This document shows, piece by piece, positions 58,091 to 64,000 of a DNA stretch of 64,000 nt; positions within the stretch are counted from its first letter, which is position 1; every line of letters begins with the position of its first letter. The DNA lies in contig CM060198.1 in NCBI GenBank assembly GCA_030549335.1, positions 62,971,378 through 63,035,377 of the forward strand, written 5' to 3'. The stretch comes from Pontederia crassipes. Its lineage: Eukaryota > Streptophyta > Magnoliopsida > Commelinales > Pontederiaceae. The notes under the pieces were generated by a model. That model was not told the origin of the DNA. It saw only the letters and a list, made by a program, of their open reading frames with translations, and made no database searches. Made by a program: the position numbers and the translations under genes.

Positions 58091-61000
58091 CAAGTTGACT
58101 GTATTGGTTTGTGAATGTCAAGCATTCCTAAATTTTGAACTAACTTCTCATGCTGGAATGAGCTAAGACCTTTTGTCAACAAGTTTGCTAATTGCTCAGA
58201 CGAAGAAATATAATAAATTTTCAGAAGTTTCTTCGTGACTTTTTCTCTTACAAAGTGGCAGTCTATCTCTATATGTTTGGTTCTTTCGTGAAACATAGCG
58301 ATCTGTATAGCTGCCTTATTATCACATAATAGATCAGATGGTTGTGAGTCATGAAGTCCTAAATCCTGCAATAAAGATTGAATCCAAACAACTTCAGATG
58401 CTGTAGTTGTCATACTCCTGTACTCAGCTTCTGCAGAAGATCGCGAGACTGTTTCCTGCTTTTTTGCTTTCCAGGAAACCAAATTATGACCCAATTTGAT
58501 GCAATACCCTGTCACAGATCTTCGTGTAGTCAAGCAAGATGCCCAGTCTGAATCACAGTATGCATTAATATGAGAATTAGAATTTGCAGAATAAAACACT
58601 CCAAGACCAGGCTTGCCCTTGATATAGCGAACCACTCGCATGACTGCCTCGATATGAGACTCCTTTGATGCATGCATAAACTGACTCAGTGTTTGAACAG
58701 AAAAGCTATATCTGGTCGTGTCATCGTCAAGTACAATAATCGTCCAATTAATCTTTGATACACTGAAGGGTCTTTGAGCTGTTTATCATTTTTATTAATT
58801 CCAAAGAATTCATCATATTCGACAGAAGTAAACTTTTGATTCACTTCTATAGGTGTGATAGCAGGCTTAGCAGCTGATAACCCTGCCTCAGATATGAGCT
58901 CAAGAGCATATTTCCTCTGATTGAGCACTATCCCTGTTTTATTTCTGGCGATTTCTATTCCAAGAAAGAATTTCATTTCTCCCAGATCTTTAATCTTGAA
59001 ATTGTCTTGCAAAACTTTCTTTAGCTCAATGATAAGATCCATATCATTTCCAGTAATTAAAATGTCATCGACATATACTAGCATGATAACTATACGATGC
59101 CCAATCTTTTTTGTAAACAGAGAGTAATCATTGGTGCTTTGAATATATCCATTCCTGATCAAAGTAGAAGACAATTTATAATTCCATTGTCTACTTGCCT
59201 GTTTCAATCCATAAAGTGATTTATTTAATTTGCAAACTAAATTCTGTCCTGAAGAAGTAAATCCCTGGGGCAATTCCATATACACTTCCTCATCCAAATC
59301 TCCTTGTAAAAAAGCATTGTTGACATCCATTTGAAGTAAAGGCCATGAATTAATAGCTGCCAGAGCAATAGCAATTCGAACTGTGGTTATCTTAGCCACT
59401 AGAGAAAAAGTGTCAGTATAATCCACCCCCTCCTGTTGGCTATAACCTTTAGCTACTAATCTTGTTTTATATTTATCCAAAGAACCATCAACAAGGAATT
59501 TCACTTTATAAACCCATCGACATCCAATTGCTTTTTTTTTGTGGTGGTAATGGAACTAATGTCCAAGTCTTATTCTCTTCTAAAGCTGCAATTTCAGATT
59601 TCATAGCTTTAATCCAATTTTCATCCATTTTAGCCTCATCATATGACACAGGTTCTGTTATTTCAGAGACTACTGTTAAGAAGCACTGATAATATGCTGA
59701 CAAATGTCCATAAGCAACAAAATCACTGATGGGATATAGTGTCTTACATGTCTTACTTGATGTCTCTCCCTTATGAGAAGAAGATGGCATAATAGAAGAA
59801 AAGGCATAATTTTTGTGCCTTATTGGAGGTCTAGTGTGCCTTGATGACTTTCTCAAATGTTCTCTTGGTGGAGTAATAAGATTCTCAAAAGAAACAGACT
59901 CAGGTATGAAGGAATCTGAAATAGGAGACTCAGGAGAAAAAGATTCAGGCTGTGAGCTAGAAAGGACTGGAGCATCAGGTATAGCCACTAAGTTATCAGC
60001 TGATTGATCCAAGTTATCAGTAATATCAGTGATTTCATTAGTAGTCATTGGAACAATTATAGGACTATTCTCAATATCTTTAGAACAAGAATGATAAGGA
60101 AACAAGGAATTGTCAAAGGAAATAGTGGGAGACTAAACAATGGATTGGAAAGGAAAGAAATGTTCATTAAATTTGACATCTCGACTAATGAACATTTTAT
60201 AAGAAGTAAGGTCTAAAAGTTTGTATCCTTTTTGTGTAGAAGAATATCCTAAAAAAATAGATCGTATAGCTCGTGCTGAAAACTTGTCGTGCACATGAGT
60301 ATTTGTGGCAAAAGCTTGACAGCCAAAGATTCGTAGATGATCATACTGTGGAGGTTTTTTTAATAACAATTCATATGGTGTCTGACCCTCAAGAACTGAA
60401 GAAGGAAGTTTATTAATGAGATATGCTGCAGTTTGGATACATTCCCCCCAGAATTTTAAAGGAATATTGGAATGAAACTTCAAAGCACTTGCCATGTCTT
60501 AAAGGTGGCGATGCTTCCTCTCGACTATTCCATTTTGTTGAGGAGAATGAACACAGCTACTCTCATGTATAATTCCCATAGATGAAAGGAAATTATTCCA
60601 CTGCTGATTGAAAAATTCTGACCCATTGTCTGTACGAATTTTTTGGATAATTCCAGCAAATTGGATTTTGACATAAGTAAAGAATTGAAGGAGACAATGG
60701 AATGTATCACTTTTGAATTGTAACAAAAAAATCCACACATATCTAGTATGATAATCCACAATAGTGAGAAAAAATCTTTTATTATCATGTGTCTTATGAC
60801 CATAAGGTCCCCAAACATCCATGTGCAGTAGAGAAAAAGGTTTTTCAGCACGAGTTACACTAATAGGAAAAGACAACCTTGATTGTTTAGCAATAGGACA
60901 TATTGAACAATCTAAAATGTCCTTTTCTGAAATGGACTTTACTATGGAAGATAAGGACTTTAGTTTTGAGAAAGAAGAATGGCCTAATCTATGATGGCAA

Positions 61001-62566
61001 AGTTTGCAAGAATTAAGATCACTGTTGGCACTGTTGGTTACAAGAGAAGTAAAAGGCTGATTGTTCACAGCTTTAGAAAAACACATTGGAAAGCCATCTG
61101 CATGTCTGTCATCCCTTCCATTGGACACAAGATAATAAAGCCCATCTTTCTCTCTACCAATCCCCATCACCTTCCCACTGGAGAGGTCCTGTAAGACATC
61201 AGAACCAGAAAAAAACATTATTGAACAATTCAACTCTTTGCTCAACTTTGAAACTGATAGAAGATTGATTCTGAAATTTGGGACAAAAAGCACATTAGTC
61301 AACTTTTGTGTTCCAAAAAAGATTGATCCTGTGAGTAACTTTAGTGGAGCTTCCATCTGGTAACTTCACAGAATGTGACAGTTGTTTTTCAGTAACATCA
61401 TCCAATAAATCATAAGAAGAACACATGTGATTTGTAGCCCCTGTATCTAGAATCCATTCACCCTCATGAGCACCTGAATGTAAGAGTAGTGAAGTACCTG
61501 CCATATTGACTTTAGCTTCTGAAATAGATTCTTTGCTAAGAAGTTTCAGTATCTGTTCACATTGTTCTGGAGTAAAACCTTGTGTAATATTAGCATAAGG
61601 CTTAGTGAAATTTTCAGAAGCAGAGGAAATATCTGAATCAGTCTTCTCTGCAGCTACATTATTAGCAGTAGAAATAAAATTCCTTTGTTGTGGCTGTTGT
61701 TTCTTTTTGAATTTATAATCAGGGGGATATCCAATCAACTTGTAACAAGATTTCTTGTCATGACCTTTAATATGACAATGATCACAGACAATATTCTAGT
61801 TCTTTTTTTGTTTTGATGCAAAGTTGGCCACTGATTCAAAAGGAACTACAGGAACTATCCCTGAAGTAATTCCTCTATGAGATTCCTCTTGAAGAAGCAT
61901 AGAATAAGCTTGGTTTATAGATGACAATGGACTCATAAGAAGTATCTGACTCCTCGTCTGTGCATATGTGTCATTCAGACCCATCAAAAACTGATACAAC
62001 TGCATATCACGATTAAACTGAACGTACTTGACTGATTTGTCACAGGAACACGAAGGAATCTCTATAATAGAAGACATCTCATCCCAGTAGTAACGTATCT
62101 TTGTAAAATACGAAGATATCGTCATGTTTTCTTGATGTAATGTAAAAATCCCTTTTAGAATTTGAAAAATACGTGTTCCATGAGGCTTATCAAACCTTTC
62201 TTTGAGGTCTGCCCAAACTATAGATGCATTGCTTGAGTAAACAACGCCACTTAACAAATCATTTGAAACAGAATTCATTATCCAGGATAATACTATCGCA
62301 TTCACTCGATCCCACAAACCTTTCAATGAATCATCCACATATTCGCGAGTGTATGAACCATCAACAAAGACAAATTTGTTCTTCCCTAACAAGGAGATCC
62401 TCATAGCTCTACTCCATAATGCATAATTCTCCAATCCAATTAATCGAAAAGAAATCATGGGAGTACCAGGACCATCTGATGAATTCAAGAAAAGAGGATG
62501 CAATTGATCCACATTAATGTTTCTATTTAAATCATTAACAGATATACTGCCAGCTTCTTGTGTCAT
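58090..62566 (-). pseudogene. gag-pol of the Ty1-copia element, multiply broken
   Basis: Gag starts at 62566 (MTQEAGSISVNDLNRN) with a UBN2-type region. A TAG at 61796-61798 stops it just before a zinc knuckle of the C-x2-C-x4-H-x4-C form (about 61745-61785). Protease (LDTGATNHMCSS) follows at about 61450. A frameshift lies near 61320-61340. Integrase shows the HHCC region (CHHRLGH ... CSICPIAKQ) and catalytic-core motifs DVWGPYG and RTDNGSEF; a TAA at 60499-60501 interrupts it just after VERKHRHL. Another TAG is at 60133-60135. A frameshift occurs in an A-run near 59535. Reverse transcriptase contains LVYVDD (YVDD at about 59064-59075). A third frameshift near 58700 separates it from RNase H (CDSDWAS, SSAEAEYRS, LLCDNKAA). 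In total there are three nonsense codons and three frameshifts, so no functional polyprotein can be made. Confidence 0.95.
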
Positions 62567-62773
62567 GATGATGAAACACAGAATTCAGAGGATGTAGGAT
62601 CAAGAAATCCAAAAAATATCTAGTCCAGTAAATCGGCAAGTAATTAGAAATACGAGTTAGGAAAGATCAAACTCTTATCGTGAGATGAAAGGTGCTTGAA
62701 TCTGTAGGCGCTTGAATATGTATATGAATAATATCTAAATTTGATGAAATCTGATGAAATCGATTGATCGCCC

Positions 62774-62785
62774 GCTCTGATACCA
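62774..62785 (-). other. primer-binding site (initiator tRNA-Met)
   Basis: The minus strand reads TGGTATCAGAGC directly after the 5' LTR, the standard complement to the 3' end of initiator methionine tRNA. Confidence 0.95.
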
Positions 62786-63004
62786 TGTACAAATCTTCAC
62801 AGATAAAACTGATGAATAGAAGATGGATGCGTTCAGAAGAATGGATAGAACCAAGAATAGAATCAATTGAATTAATTGTCTCAAACATACAAAGTCTGAT
62901 ATTTATAGTTAAAGTTATAATCGTCTCCAGCTCAGCCTACACATGTAATTATTTATTACAGCTCATTCTATACGTAATGACATCTATCAACTTGACTCTT
63001 AACA
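62786..63004 (-). repeat. 5' LTR of the Ty1-copia element
   Basis: 219 bp, the same ends as the 3' LTR. Promoter activity would drive transcription leftward. Confidence 0.95.
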
Positions 63005-63009
63005 GCCTC

Positions 63010-63722
63010 TGAGAGAGGAAGAGAGGAGTCTTTGTCACACCCAACTCCGAGACTAAGTGCTAATCCCAATTATCATAAATCTTAGTTACGTTTAGCCATT
63101 CCAAAAATAAAATCGACAAAACCTCCCTCCCTTACTTTCTTGTGTTATTAGCCAACACATACAAAATATGGACATATATTCATCAAAGTTTAAAAAAAAA
63201 CTATAAGATATGACATTCGCATATGGTCATTATATATTTTTTTTCCACAAACCATTTCACATATAACCCCACAGGATCAAGTCTCATACAACCTTATAAA
63301 ATAATTCTAATAAACTCTAGTACAACTCTCGAGTTTATCTATTACATGCATGTTTTTTTTAAAATGAAAGTGGAGAGAAAATAAAAGTGCTCCAACGGCT
63401 CGACCTCTTCTATATGCATCAAAGGCAAGTTTCGAGTTGACTCAACTCAAGAACTTATAATTATCTGAAAAATTCAACAAGGGTAATGTGAGCAACAATC
63501 GTTTGCTCAGTGAGTGGAATAAATGTACAACATAGGGGAACAATACGAGTGCATATAACATTTAAATAACCACATTTCTTTCGTATGAGAAAACATTTAA
63601 AGCATAACTCATTTCACATAACTTTTCAAATCACATGAACTTTTACATAAATACAAATTATTCAAGATATCATCATATTCATAGTTAAACTCCACACATG
63701 TGTCATTGCACATACTCATCAT
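63010..63722. other. AT-rich sequence between copia element and tandem array
   Basis: No gene was recognised. Segments such as tgtgagcaacaatcgtttgctcagtg around 63487 have an LTR-like feel, without a second copy to prove it. Confidence 0.3.
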
Positions 63723-64000
63723 GTCAATACGTATCTCTCTATAATCATGTATCATACAGTTAAGCAGAGCTTCATAATCAAGAGTCATAGATACGCAGAG
63801 CAAATTATGGGTCAATACGTATCCCTTTATGATTGTGTGTCATACAGTTAAGTAGAGCTTCACAATCAAGAGTCTCAGATACGCAGAACAAATTATGGGT
63901 CAATACGTATCCCAATCATGATTGTGTGCCACTCAATCATGATTCTCAAATACGCAGAGCGATCATGGGTCAATACGTACACGCAGAGCAGCCCCCAAAG
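63723..64000 (+). repeat. 88-bp tandem repeat array, running off the window
   Basis: Units starting gtcaatacgtat occur at 63723, 63811, 63899 and 63969. The first two intervals are 88 bp; the third is 70 bp, through an internal deletion. Each unit ends in atacgcagag followed by attatggg or catggg. The array continues beyond the right edge. Confidence 0.85.

Larger units (their letters stand above)
57864..63004 (-). mobile_element. complete Ty1-copia LTR retrotransposon (inactivated)
   Basis: The element is 5141 bp, minus-strand, bounded by TG...CA LTRs of 218 and 219 bp, with identical 5-bp target duplications gcctc at 57859-57863 and 63005-63009. The primer-binding site and polypurine tract are intact. 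Domain order gag, zinc knuckle, protease, integrase, reverse transcriptase, RNase H is that of Ty1-copia. The two LTRs differ by about six substitutions and one indel, so insertion is fairly recent. Confidence 0.97.

Noticed and set aside
62774..62785. tRNA gene fragment
   Set aside because: The match to the tRNA-iMet 3' end is only 12 nt and in the exact place of a retrotransposon primer site.
63723..64000. CRISPR-like array
   Set aside because: Units are contiguous 88-bp tandem repeats without spacers, in a plant nuclear context.

Overview
The window is nuclear DNA of a flowering plant. It has large introns packed with transposons, an AT-rich intergenic background, Au-type SINEs, a Ty1-copia element with a tRNA-iMet primer site, a CACTA element, plant LINE 3' ends and an intronless P-class PPR gene. 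I cannot name the species. Several open frames here begin only with GTG or TTG; for a nuclear plant gene I used the first in-frame ATG.

Layout. (1) 567-15199 (+): the last five coding exons of a WD40 gene resembling transducin beta-like 2. Its two longest introns (about 8.3 and 4.8 kb) are almost entirely nested transposons: four hAT-like elements, three LINE 3' ends, SINEs, and a long-TIR MITE that hosts a hAT-like element carrying a piece of a CCAR1-like gene. (2) 15.2-32.3 kb: AT-rich intergenic DNA with a decayed LINE, a (TTC)57 microsatellite and a C24 run. (3) 32377-32618 (-): one orphan coding-looking exon. (4) 34247-36742 (-): an intact 831-aa BED-finger/hAT-transposase-derived protein. 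(5) 37-43 kb: intergenic, with an (AAG)47 tract. (6) 43.1-50.65 kb (+): a PPR gene with a GC-rich, TGGGCY-bearing promoter, a probable long 5'UTR intron containing a 2.4-kb retro-inserted sequence, and an intronless 1020-aa CDS. (7) 50.7-57.8 kb: LINE, SINE and CACTA remains and a broken Shaker-type potassium-channel fragment. (8) 57864-63004 (-): a complete but inactivated Ty1-copia retrotransposon with 5-bp target duplications. (9) The right edge enters an approximately 88-bp tandem array.

The most unusual signals concern retroposition. About fourteen tiny insertions (12-23 bp) consist of a few bases resembling the local LINE 3' terminus plus poly(A), each between 8-18 bp direct repeats; they look like almost completely 5'-truncated LINE insertions. 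A second is a chimera of plastid-type 23S rRNA joined to an Au SINE 3' end at a 7-nt shared sequence, with its own target duplications. A third is the 2.4-kb segment at 43665-46048, which ends in an Au SINE and is flanked by identical 17-bp repeats, as expected if a gene transcript was mobilised through a SINE tail. All identifications rest on reading the sequence and recalled family features; no searches were run.
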